The notes below the pieces were generated by a model that did not search any database, was not told the DNA's origin, and saw only the letters and a list, made by a program, of their open reading frames with translations. 64,000 nucleotides of DNA from Streptomyces sp. CG 926 (GTDB lineage: Bacteria > Actinomycetota > Actinomycetes > Streptomycetales > Streptomycetaceae): positions 310,001 to 374,000 of the forward strand of contig NZ_QGGZ01000009.1 in assembly GCF_003148825.1 (NCBI RefSeq), written 5' to 3'. This document shows positions 9,536 through 18,270 of this stretch, one piece after another (positions within the stretch are counted from its first letter, which is position 1; every line of letters begins with the position of its first letter). Position numbers and translations under genes: made by a program.

Positions 9536-12172
9536 TCAGCGCAGGACCACCCCGCCCCCCGCGTCCGTCTCCACCGGGGCCGCGACCAGGCCCAATTCCG
9601 CCGGGGTCGCCAGCAGCGGGTGCGCGGGCAGGATGCGCACCGTGTAGCCGAAGGGCCCCGTACGGTCGAGGGCGAGCGGGCCCTCGTACACCCAGCGGCC
9701 CTCCAGATCGGGCCCGGCGGCCGGCTTGAGCGGGAAGCTCCGCCCGTCCCGGATCACGTCCTGCGGATCCACCCGGCCCCCGAAGGCCTGCACCTCCACG
9801 TCCTCGGGGGTGAGCGTGTCCAGCGCCACCTGCACGCGCAGGGTCAAGGTGGCGCCCAGTTCGGCGGTGCCGTTGACCGGGGCCGCGGCGAGCGTCTCCA
9901 CGTGCTCGACGGAGACCCGCGGCCAGGCCGCCCGGACCCGCCCCTTCCACCAGGCCAGGTCACGCGCCGCCCCGGCGTCCAGGGCCCGGTGGGCGAGCGC
10001 GGCCGGCGTGTACAGCCGCTCCACGTACTCCCGGACCATCCGTCCGGCGAGCACCTTCGGGCCCAGCGAGACGAGCGTGCGCCGGACCATCTCGATCCAC
10101 CGCACCGGGAGTCCCGAGTGCCCGACGCGGTCGTAGAAGCGGGGCGCGACCCGGTTCTCGATCAGCTCGTAGAGGGCGCTCGCCTCCAGGTGGTCGCGCC
10201 GGTCCTCGTCCGCGCCGAGCCCGTCGGCGGTCGGGATGGCCCAGCCGAAGTCCGGCTCGAACCACTCGTCCCACCAGCCGTCGAGCACGGACAGGTTGAG
10301 GCAGCCGTTCAGCGCGGCCTTCATGCCGCTGGTGCCGCAGGCCTCCAGGGGCCGCAGCGGGTTGTTCAGCCAGACGTCGCAGCCCGGGTAGAGCTTCTGC
10401 GCCATGGCCATGCCGTAGTCGGGGAGGAAGACGATCCGGTGCCGTACCCGCGGGTCGTCCGCGAAGCGCACCAGTTCCTGCACGAGCCGCTTCCCGCCGT
10501 CGTCGGCCGGATGCGCCTTGCCCGCGACCACGATCTGCACCGGCCGCTCCGGGTCCAGCAGCAGCCTGCGCAGCCGCTCCGGGTCGCGCAGCATCAGTGT
10601 CAGCCGCTTGTACGAGGGCACGCGCCGGGCGAAGCCGATGGTCAGCACGTCGGGGTCGAGTACGGAGTCCACCCAACCGAGCTCGGCCGCGGCGGCCCCG
10701 CGCTGGCGCCACGAGGCCCGCAGCCGGTCCCGTACCTCCTGCACCAGCTGCTCGCGCAGCACCCGCCGCAGGTCCCACACGTCCTGGTCCGGGATCTCGG
10801 CGACGGCGTCCCAGCGCGGGGAGCCGCCGACCGACAGGGCGTCCTCGGTACGGCCCGCGCCGATCTGGCGGGCGCCGAGCCGGACCACCTCGGGGGCCAC
10901 CCAGGTCGGGGCGTGCACCCCGTTGGTCACGGAGGTGATGGGCACGTCGGCCGGGTCGAAGCCGGGCCACAGCCCGGCGAACATCTCCCGGCTGACCGCG
11001 CCGTGCAGGGTGGACACCCCGTTGGCCCGCTGGGCCAGGCGCAGGCCCATCACGGCCATGTTGAACACGCCGGGGTCGCCGCCGGGGTAGGTCTCCGCGC
11101 CCAGTTCGAGGATCCGCTCGACCGGTACCCCGGCCAGTTCCCCGCCCTCCCCGAAGTGCCGGGCGACCAGGGCCCGCTCGAAGCGGTCGATCCCGGCCGG
11201 GACGGGGGTGTGCGTGGTGAACACGGTCCCGGCGCGTACCGCCTCGACGGCGGCCTCGAAGCCGAGGCCCTGCTCCCGCTCCAGTTCCCTTATGCGTTCG
11301 AGCCCGAGGAAGCCGGCATGTCCCTCGTTGGTGTGGAAGACCTCGGGGTCCGGGTGGCCGGTGATCCGGCAGTACGCGCGCACCGCGCGCACACCGCCGA
11401 TGCCGAGCAGCATCTCCTGGAGCAGGCGGTGGTCGCTGCCGCCGCCGTAGAGCCGGTCGGTCACCTCACGGGCCGCGGCGTCGTTGTCCTCGACGTCGGA
11501 GTCCAGGAGCAGCAGTGGCACCCGGCCGACGCGGGCCTGCCAGATGTGGGCGTGCAGGGTGCGTCCGCCGGGCATGGTCAGCGAGACGCGGGCGGGGGTG
11601 CCGTCGTCCTGGCGGAGCAGGCCGAGCGGGAGTTCGTTGGGGTCGAGGACGGGATAGTGCTCCTGCTGCCAGCCGTCGCGGGAGAGGGACTGGCGGAAGT
11701 AGCCGTGGCGGTAGAGCAGGCCCACCCCGATGAGCGGGACGCCGAGGTCGCTGGCGGCCTTGAGGTGGTCCCCGGCGAGGATGCCGAGGCCGCCGGAGTA
11801 TTGCGGGAGGGCGGCGGTGATGCCGAACTCGGGGGAGAAATAGGCGATGGCGGCGGGCAGTTCCGCGCCGTTCTCCTGGCTCTGGTACCACCTCCCGCCG
11901 TTCACGTAGTCATCGAGGTCGGCGGCCGCGACGGCGAGCCGGCGCAGGAACCGGCGGTCCGCGGCCAGTTCGGCGAGCCGGGCCGCGGAGACGGCGCCGA
12001 GCAGCCGGACGGGATCGCCGCCGGCGGCCTGCCAGCCCTCGGGGTCGACGGATTGGAAGAGTTCACGGGTCTCGGAATGCCACGACCAGCGCAGATTGCG
12101 CGCGAGGTCGGTGAGCGGCAGCAGGGGTTCCGGGAGGACGGGGCGCACGGTGAATCGACGGATAGCCTTCAC
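9536..12172 (-). CDS. glgP: Alpha-glucan phosphorylase (GT35)
   Basis: The 878-residue enzyme removes glucose from alpha-1,4-glucan as glucose-1-phosphate. The N-terminal DUF3417 segment ('VLPEPLLPLTDLARNLRW') is typical of actinobacterial GlgP. Phosphorylase motifs include 'YFSPEFGI', 'SGGLGILAGDHLKAASDLG', 'HTNEGHAGF', and 'GTSGMKAALNG', whose Lys (~618) should bind pyridoxal phosphate. Two in-frame GTG codons exist; I chose 12172 because AAGGTGG lies five bases before it and it gives the usual start MKAIRRFTVRPVLPE. It is divergent from the glgE operon, so degradation and maltose-1-phosphate-based synthesis of glucan share one control region. Confidence 0.95.
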   Translation of the reverse strand: MKAIRRFTVRPVLPEPLLPLTDLARNLRWSWHSETRELFQSVDPEGWQAAGGDPVRLLGAVSAARLAELAADRRFLRRLAVAAADLDDYVNGGRWYQSQENGAELPAAIAYFSPEFGITAALPQYSGGLGILAGDHLKAASDLGVPLIGVGLLYRHGYFRQSLSRDGWQQEHYPVLDPNELPLGLLRQDDGTPARVSLTMPGGRTLHAHIWQARVGRVPLLLLDSDVEDNDAAAREVTDRLYGGGSDHRLLQEMLLGIGGVRAVRAYCRITGHPDPEVFHTNEGHAGFLGLERIRELEREQGLGFEAAVEAVRAGTVFTTHTPVPAGIDRFERALVARHFGEGGELAGVPVERILELGAETYPGGDPGVFNMAVMGLRLAQRANGVSTLHGAVSREMFAGLWPGFDPADVPITSVTNGVHAPTWVAPEVVRLGARQIGAGRTEDALSVGGSPRWDAVAEIPDQDVWDLRRVLREQLVQEVRDRLRASWRQRGAAAAELGWVDSVLDPDVLTIGFARRVPSYKRLTLMLRDPERLRRLLLDPERPVQIVVAGKAHPADDGGKRLVQELVRFADDPRVRHRIVFLPDYGMAMAQKLYPGCDVWLNNPLRPLEACGTSGMKAALNGCLNLSVLDGWWDEWFEPDFGWAIPTADGLGADEDRRDHLEASALYELIENRVAPRFYDRVGHSGLPVRWIEMVRRTLVSLGPKVLAGRMVREYVERLYTPAALAHRALDAGAARDLAWWKGRVRAAWPRVSVEHVETLAAAPVNGTAELGATLTLRVQVALDTLTPEDVEVQAFGGRVDPQDVIRDGRSFPLKPAAGPDLEGRWVYEGPLALDRTGPFGYTVRILPAHPLLATPAELGLVAAPVETDAGGGVVLR

Positions 12173-12959
12173 ACGTTCCACCTTCGCAGGGGATTGCGGA
12201 TCGGAGCGGGCTCACCACGCTGTGCACCCGCGCATCACCCCCGGAAGGCTAGCGAGGACGGTCCTCCTCCGACAGGTCACCCGGCCGCGACCGTCACCTC
12301 GCGCGCATCGATCGGCCGTCGACCACGGTGCGCGGCACGCGGGCAGGCGAGCACGCGGGAACACCTGTCGTGTCATCGCCCGTATGAACGATTCGCCGGC
12401 TCCGGCCCGGGACGGCCCGGAGATGCCGGCGCTCGGGGATGCTTTTCGGACAGAGTCGATCCGTGCGGAGCCGCGTGGCCGAGGCGTCGTGGCCGCGGCG
12501 CGGGGTCGTGCCACCGGGCCGGGCCGGCGGTGAGCGACCCTCCCAACGGGGCGCACGGGGCCCGTGGGACGGGTGGTTCCGACCCCGCCGGCACCCCGGT
12601 TCCGCGCCGCGTGCGCCCCTACGTCACCTAGTCCCGGCCGACTTGACGGAGCCCCGGCGGATGTCGAGCCCACGCTTGGTATCGCCCGTGCCACTACGTA
12701 CGAGTAGTTAACCCAGCACCCGGGTTGGGCGGGGTGATAGTGGGAAGGGCTCCCCGGGTACACGCGTACACGCACGGCGCCTCCGCCCACAAACCCTCTC
12801 CCCGCCACCCGAGTGAACGCGGACAGGAGCGGCCATGCCCGCAGCCCAGCCGTCCACTGAGCGGCTAGAAACAGAGCGAACAGAGCGTGCACTACCAGTC
12901 GTGATTCCGGCTGGCCTGTTGTCACCGAGCCCTGCGAACTGCCCCCAGGTGATCCCATC
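12173..12959. other. Long divergent glgP/glgE regulatory region
   Basis: This 787-bp gap separates glgP (minus) from glgE (plus). Short open frames exist, for example ATG 12384 to stop 12533 followed by GTG 12530 to stop 12631 with a GTGA overlap. They have no ribosome-binding site and biased composition, so I do not call them genes. Near 12690-12720 there is a small inverted repeat (ACTAC/GTAGT) in an A+T-richer patch, a reasonable place for the glgE promoter. The rest is unexplained. Confidence 0.5.
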
Positions 12960-14954
12960 ATGATCGGTCGCATTCCCGTGCTGGACGTCCGCCCCGCCGT
13001 CGACTGCGGCGCCAGACCCGCAAAGGCGGTCGTGGACGAGGTCTTCGAGATCTCCGCCACCGTGTTCCGCGAAGGACACGACGCCGTCGCCGCCCACCTC
13101 GTCCTGCGTGATCCGGGCGGGCGGCTGCGGGCCCCCGTGCCGTTGAGCGAACTCGCCCCCGGCACCGACCGGTGGGGGACCAAGGTCTCCGTCGACGTCG
13201 AGGGGAGGTGGACGTACACCGTCGAGGCGTGGAGCGATCCGGTGGCCACCTGGCGGGCCCACGCCGCGATCAAGATCCCCGCCGGGATCGACACCGGCCT
13301 CATGCTGCTGGAGGGCGCGGAGCTCTACGAGCGGGCCGGGGCCCGGATCCCCAAGCGCGACGGGCGCGAGGCCGTCCTGTCCGCCGCCGCCACGATGCGC
13401 GACGAGGACCTGTCCGCCGCCGAACGCTACGAGGCCGCCCTCGATCCGGCCGTGGACGCCGCGTTCGCCAGGCGCCCGTACCGGGAGCTGGTCACCGCCT
13501 CCAAGCCCCTGCCGCTCCTGGTGGAGCGCAAGCGGGCCCTCTTCGGCTCCTGGTACGAGATGTTCCCGCGTTCCGAGGGAGCGGTGCTGGAGCCCGACGA
13601 GGCTCCCGTCAGCGGGACCTTCCGGACGGCCGCCGAGCGGCTGCCCGCGATCGCCGCGATGGGCTTCGACGTCGTCTACCTGCCGCCCATCCACCCGATC
13701 GGGTCCACCTACCGGAAGGGCCCGAACAACACCCTTTCCGCCGGTAGTTGGGACCCGGGCGTGCCGTGGGCCATCGGCTCCACCGAGGGCGGGCACGACG
13801 CGGTCCACCCGGAGCTCGGCACCATCGAGGACTTCGACGCCTTCGTCGGGCGCGCCCGCGAGCTCGGCATGGAGATCGCGCTGGACTTCGCGCTGCAGTG
13901 CTCCCCCGACCACCCCTGGGTGGAGAAGAACCCGCAGTGGTTCCGCCACCGGGCCGACGGGACGATCGCCTACGCCGAGAACCCGCCGAAGAAGTACCAG
14001 GACATCTACCCCATCCACTTCGACACCGACATGGCCGGCATCGTCAAGGAGACCTGCCGGATCCTGCGGCACTGGATGGAGCACGGCGTCCGGATCTTCC
14101 GGGTCGACAATCCGCACACCAAGCCGGTCGTCTTCTGGCAGAAGGTGATCGCGGACATCAACAAGTCGGACCCGGACGTGATCTTCCTGGCGGAGGCGTT
14201 CACCCGGCCCGCGATGATGCGGGCGCTGGCCGCCGTCGGCTTCCAGCAGTCGTACACCTACTTCACCTGGCGCAACACCAAGGCGGAGCTGACCGAGTAC
14301 CTGACCGAGCTGGCGGACACCCCGTCCGCCTCGGTCATGCGGCCGAACTTCTTCGTCAACACTCCGGACATCCTGCACGAGTACCTGCAGCACGGCGGCC
14401 GTCCCGCCTTCGAGGTCCGGGCCGTCCTGGCCGCCACCCTCTCCCCCGCCTGGGGGGTCTACGCGGGCTACGAGCTCTGCGAGAACACCCCGGTGCGCGA
14501 GGGCAGCGAGGAGTACCTGAACTCCGAGAAGTACGAGTTCCGGCCGCGCGACTGGGCCGCCGCCGACCGCACCGGCGAGACCATCGCCCCGCTGATCACC
14601 TCGCTGAACCGGCTGCGCCGCCGCAACCCGGCGCTCCAGCAGCTGCGCGACATCCACTTCCACTCGACCGACAACGAACAGGTGATCGCCTATTCGAAGC
14701 ACGCCGGAGCCAATTCCGTACTGGTGGTCGTCAACCTCGATCCGCACCACACCCAGGAGGCGACGGTGTCGTTGGACATGCCGGTACTCGGCCTCGACTG
14801 GCACGGGTCCCTCGCGGTGCGCGACGAGCTCACCGGCGAGACCTATCACTGGGGCAGGGCGAACTACGTGCGCCTGGAACCGGGCCGCACGCCCGCGCAC
14901 GTACTGGCCGCTCTGCGACCGTCCCCGCCCACCGGAGGGTCACCCACCACATGA
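12960..14954 (+). CDS. glgE: Alpha-1,4-glucan:maltose-1-phosphate maltosyltransferase
   Basis: The 664-residue GH13_3 enzyme extends alpha-1,4-glucan with maltose from maltose-1-phosphate. An N-terminal beta domain (~1-110) precedes the barrel. Catalytic residues are visible as the nucleophile Asp ~383 in 'RIFRVDNPHTKP' and the acid/base Glu ~412 in 'IFLAEAFTRP'. The family motif 'PNFFVNTPDI' is also present. The ATG at 12960 has AGGTGAT upstream. The stop overlaps the treS start in ATGATGA, indicating translational coupling. It is the first gene of glgE-treS-mak-glgB, the route trehalose to maltose to maltose-1-phosphate to branched glucan. Confidence 0.96.
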   Translation: MIGRIPVLDVRPAVDCGARPAKAVVDEVFEISATVFREGHDAVAAHLVLRDPGGRLRAPVPLSELAPGTDRWGTKVSVDVEGRWTYTVEAWSDPVATWRAHAAIKIPAGIDTGLMLLEGAELYERAGARIPKRDGREAVLSAAATMRDEDLSAAERYEAALDPAVDAAFARRPYRELVTASKPLPLLVERKRALFGSWYEMFPRSEGAVLEPDEAPVSGTFRTAAERLPAIAAMGFDVVYLPPIHPIGSTYRKGPNNTLSAGSWDPGVPWAIGSTEGGHDAVHPELGTIEDFDAFVGRARELGMEIALDFALQCSPDHPWVEKNPQWFRHRADGTIAYAENPPKKYQDIYPIHFDTDMAGIVKETCRILRHWMEHGVRIFRVDNPHTKPVVFWQKVIADINKSDPDVIFLAEAFTRPAMMRALAAVGFQQSYTYFTWRNTKAELTEYLTELADTPSASVMRPNFFVNTPDILHEYLQHGGRPAFEVRAVLAATLSPAWGVYAGYELCENTPVREGSEEYLNSEKYEFRPRDWAAADRTGETIAPLITSLNRLRRRNPALQQLRDIHFHSTDNEQVIAYSKHAGANSVLVVVNLDPHHTQEATVSLDMPVLGLDWHGSLAVRDELTGETYHWGRANYVRLEPGRTPAHVLAALRPSPPTGGSPTT

Positions 14955-16669
14955 TGATCAACGATCCCGTCCACGACACCTTCGAGGACACCCCCGCCAA
15001 GGACCGCGATCCCGACTGGTTCAAGCGGGCGGTCTTCTACGAGGTCCTCGTCCGCTCCTTCCACGACAGCAACGGCGACGGCGTCGGTGACCTGAAGGGG
15101 CTCACCAGCAAACTGGACTACCTCCAGTGGCTCGGTGTCGACTGCCTCTGGCTGCCGCCGTTCTTCGCCTCACCCCTGCGCGACGGGGGTTACGACGTCG
15201 CCGACTACACCTCCGTGCTCCCCGAGTTCGGCGACCTCGCCGACTTCGTGGAGTTCGTGGACGCCGCGCACACCCGCGGCATGCGGGTGATCATCGACTT
15301 CGTCATGAACCACACCAGCGATCAGCACGAGTGGTTCCAGCAGTCGCGCAAGGACCCGGACGGCCCGTACGGCGACTACTACATGTGGGCCGACAACGAC
15401 AAGCAGTACCAGGACGCCCGCATCATCTTCGTCGACACCGAGACCTCCAACTGGACGTACGACCCGGTACGCAAGCAGTACTACTGGCACAGATTCTTCT
15501 CGCACCAGCCGGACCTCAACTACGAGAACCCGGCCGTGGTGGAGGAGATCGTCTCCGCGCTGCGCTTCTGGCTCGACCTCGGCATCGACGGCTTCCGCCT
15601 CGACGCCGTGCCCTACCTCTACGCCGAGGAGGGCACCAACTGCGAGAACCTGCCCCGCACCCACCAGCTCCTCAAGCGGGTCCGGGCCGAGATCGACGCG
15701 CACTACCCGGACACCGTGCTGCTCGCCGAGGCCAACCAGTGGCCCGAGGACGTCGTCGACTACTTCGGCGACTACGAGAAGGGCGGGGACGAGTGCCACA
15801 TGGCCTTCCACTTCCCCGTCATGCCACGCATCTTCATGGCCGTACGGAGAGAGTCCCGCTACCCGGTCTCCGAAATCCTGGCCAAGACCCCGGCGATCCC
15901 GGACCGCTGCCAGTGGGGCATCTTCCTGCGCAACCACGACGAGCTCACCCTCGAAATGGTCACGGACGAAGAGCGTGACTACATGTACGCCGAGTACGCC
16001 AAGGACCCGCGGATGCGGGCCAACATCGGCATCCGGCGCCGGCTCGCCCCGCTCCTGGACAACGACCGCAAGCAGATGGAGCTGTTCACGGCCCTGCTGC
16101 TGTCGCTGCCCGGCTCGCCGGTGCTCTACTACGGCGACGAGATCGGCATGGGTGACAACATCTGGCTGGGCGACCGCGACGGCGTCCGCACGCCGATGCA
16201 GTGGACCCCGGACCGCAACGCCGGTTTCTCCTCGTGCGATCCGGGCAGGCTCAACCTGCCGGTCATCATGGATCCCGTCTACGGGTACCGCGTCACCAAC
16301 GTCGAGGCCGCGATGTCCTCGCCCTCCTCGCTGCTGCACTGGACCCGCAGGCTGATCGAGGTCCGCAAGGCGAACCCGGCCTTCGGACTCGGCTCGTACA
16401 CCGAACTGCCGTCGTCGAACCCGGCGGTGCTCGCGTTCCTGCGTGAGCACGGGGACGACCTGGTGCTGTGCGTGCACAACTTCTCGCGCTTCGCGCAGCC
16501 CACCGAGCTCGATCTGCGGTCGTTCAACGGACGGGTCCCGCTGGAGCTCACGGGTGATGTGCGCTTCCCGCCGATCGGCGAGTGGCCGTACCTGCTGACC
16601 CTGGCGGGCCACGGCTTCTACTGGTTCCGGCTGCGGGCCGAACAGCGCGTCGACAAACGCGCGAAGTAG
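14951..16669 (+). CDS. treS: Trehalose synthase (maltose alpha-D-glucosyltransferase)
   Basis: The 572-residue GH13_16 enzyme interconverts trehalose and maltose. Barrel motifs are 'IIDFVMNHTSD', 'GFRLDAVPYL' with nucleophile Asp218, 'LLAEANQW' with Glu260, and 'LRNHDELTLEM' with Asp330. GGAGGG lies about ten bases before ATG 14951, which overlaps the glgE stop; an immediately following ATG at 14954 is an alternative. This is stand-alone TreS: the maltokinase is a separate downstream gene rather than a C-terminal fusion. A 155-bp gap separates it from mak, so mak may have an extra promoter or simply a longer linker. Confidence 0.95.
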   Translation: MMINDPVHDTFEDTPAKDRDPDWFKRAVFYEVLVRSFHDSNGDGVGDLKGLTSKLDYLQWLGVDCLWLPPFFASPLRDGGYDVADYTSVLPEFGDLADFVEFVDAAHTRGMRVIIDFVMNHTSDQHEWFQQSRKDPDGPYGDYYMWADNDKQYQDARIIFVDTETSNWTYDPVRKQYYWHRFFSHQPDLNYENPAVVEEIVSALRFWLDLGIDGFRLDAVPYLYAEEGTNCENLPRTHQLLKRVRAEIDAHYPDTVLLAEANQWPEDVVDYFGDYEKGGDECHMAFHFPVMPRIFMAVRRESRYPVSEILAKTPAIPDRCQWGIFLRNHDELTLEMVTDEERDYMYAEYAKDPRMRANIGIRRRLAPLLDNDRKQMELFTALLLSLPGSPVLYYGDEIGMGDNIWLGDRDGVRTPMQWTPDRNAGFSSCDPGRLNLPVIMDPVYGYRVTNVEAAMSSPSSLLHWTRRLIEVRKANPAFGLGSYTELPSSNPAVLAFLREHGDDLVLCVHNFSRFAQPTELDLRSFNGRVPLELTGDVRFPPIGEWPYLLTLAGHGFYWFRLRAEQRVDKRAK

Positions 16670-16824
16670 CGGGCCGAGGACGGGGCGGGCAGCTCGAATG
16701 GGTCAATCGCCCGCCCCTGTACGGACCATCCTGACCCGACACTCGCACATGCCGGAGAAGCAACTGCCGCGCATCCGGGACACTCTGCGCATTCTGTGAC
16801 GGCCCGGGGAAAGGACGCGACGCC

Positions 16825-18270
16825 ATGTCGGAGGCTGCATCCGCCCGGAGCCGGCTGACGGCCGACCGGGCCGCCGGGATCGCTCCACTGGAGCCGATGC
16901 TGAAAGCCTGGCTGCCCGCACAGCGCTGGTTCGCGGGCAAGGGCCGCACCATCAGCAGGCTCAGGACCGTCTCGGCGGCCGAGCTGCTGCCGCCGGGATC
17001 CACCCCCGGCCTGCTGCACCTGCTCCTCGACGTGGACGGGGACTGTTACCAGCTGCTGCTGGGCATCCGCCCGTCCCTGCCGCCCGCCCTCGCGCCCACC
17101 CTGATCGGCCACGCCGAGGACGGGCCGTACGCGGGCCGGGCGGTCTACGAGGCGCTGGGCGATCCCCGGCTCGCGGCCATGCTGCTGGAACGGCTGCGCT
17201 CCCCCGGGTCGCTCGGCCCGCTGCGCTTCGACCGGGATCCGGCCACGCCCATCCCGGCGGGGCTCACCCCCCGGCCGATCTCCGGGGAGCAGACGAACTC
17301 CTCGCTCATCTACGGAGATTCGTTCATCCTGAAGGTCTTTCGCCGGGTCGGCCCCGGCGTCAACCCGGACCTGGAACTGCCCAGGGCGCTGGCCGCCGCC
17401 GGCTGCACCCGGGTCCCGGCCCCCGTCGCCTGGTACGAGGCCGAGCCGCCCGGCAGCGAACCGCTGACCCTGGGCGTGCTCCAGCCGTACCTGCGCGGCT
17501 CCGACGACGGCTGGCAGCTCGCGCTGCGCCGGCTCGGCGCCGGGGCCGACTTCACCGCCGAGGCCCACGCGCTCGGCCGGGCCACCGCCGAGGTGCACAG
17601 CGCGCTGGCCTCGGCGCTGCCCACGGTCGCGCTCGGCCCGGAGCAGACCGCCCGGCTCGCCGCGGGGATGACGGCCCGGCTGGCCGCCACCGCCCGGGAG
17701 GTGGCGGCGCTGCGACCTTACGAGGCGGGGCTGCGGGGCGCCTTCGACGCCCTGGCCGCCTCCCGGGGGGCGGGGGTGCCCGCCCAGCGGATCCACGGGG
17801 ACCTCCATCTGGGTCAGACCCTGCGCACCCTCGACGGCAGCTGGTCGTTGATCGATTTCGAGGGCGAGCCGGCCCGGCCGCTGGCCGACCGGCGCCGTCC
17901 CGAACCGGCGGTGCGCGACATCGCCGGGATACTGCGCTCCTTCGACTACGCCGCCCGCTCGCACCGGCCGTTCGCCCCCGCCTGGGCGGACGACTGCCGG
18001 GCCGCCTTCTGCGAGGGCTACGCCCGCACCACGGGCCGGGACCCCCGCGAGGACCCCGTGCTGCTGCGGGCGTACGAGACCGACAAGGCGGTGTACGAGG
18101 CCCGTTACGAGTCCCGGCACCGCCCCGACTGGCTGCACGTCCCGATGGCCGCGATCCGGCGGCTGTCGGAGCCCGTACGACCCGCCCACCGCGTGCCGCC
18201 GACCCCGTCCGCCCCCGGATCCATCTCCCCGCACCCCCACCCGAAGCCCCCGAGGAGGCCGCTCGCGTGA
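16825..18270 (+). CDS. mak: Maltokinase (Pep2-type)
   Basis: The 481-residue kinase phosphorylates maltose to maltose-1-phosphate, the GlgE substrate. It has the family N-terminal cap ('LKAWLPAQRWFAGKGR'), the catalytic 'RIHGDLHLGQTL' with Asp326, and the metal-binding 'LIDFEGEPARPL' with Asp344, as in aminoglycoside-phosphotransferase-like kinases. GGAAAGGA precedes the ATG. Its TGA overlaps the GTG of glgB (GTGA), so the two are translationally coupled. The C-terminal ~25 residues are Pro-rich and probably disordered. Confidence 0.93.
   Translation: MSEAASARSRLTADRAAGIAPLEPMLKAWLPAQRWFAGKGRTISRLRTVSAAELLPPGSTPGLLHLLLDVDGDCYQLLLGIRPSLPPALAPTLIGHAEDGPYAGRAVYEALGDPRLAAMLLERLRSPGSLGPLRFDRDPATPIPAGLTPRPISGEQTNSSLIYGDSFILKVFRRVGPGVNPDLELPRALAAAGCTRVPAPVAWYEAEPPGSEPLTLGVLQPYLRGSDDGWQLALRRLGAGADFTAEAHALGRATAEVHSALASALPTVALGPEQTARLAAGMTARLAATAREVAALRPYEAGLRGAFDALAASRGAGVPAQRIHGDLHLGQTLRTLDGSWSLIDFEGEPARPLADRRRPEPAVRDIAGILRSFDYAARSHRPFAPAWADDCRAAFCEGYARTTGRDPREDPVLLRAYETDKAVYEARYESRHRPDWLHVPMAAIRRLSEPVRPAHRVPPTPSAPGSISPHPHPKPPRRPLA

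Noticed and set aside
9620..12631. A 1003-codon plus-strand open frame
   Set aside because: It is the shadow of glgP on the other strand, with no ribosome-binding site and no recognisable domain.
12212..13303. A 363-codon minus-strand frame spanning the glgE start
   Set aside because: It covers the glgE N-terminus and its promoter, lacks a ribosome-binding site and has no family resemblance.
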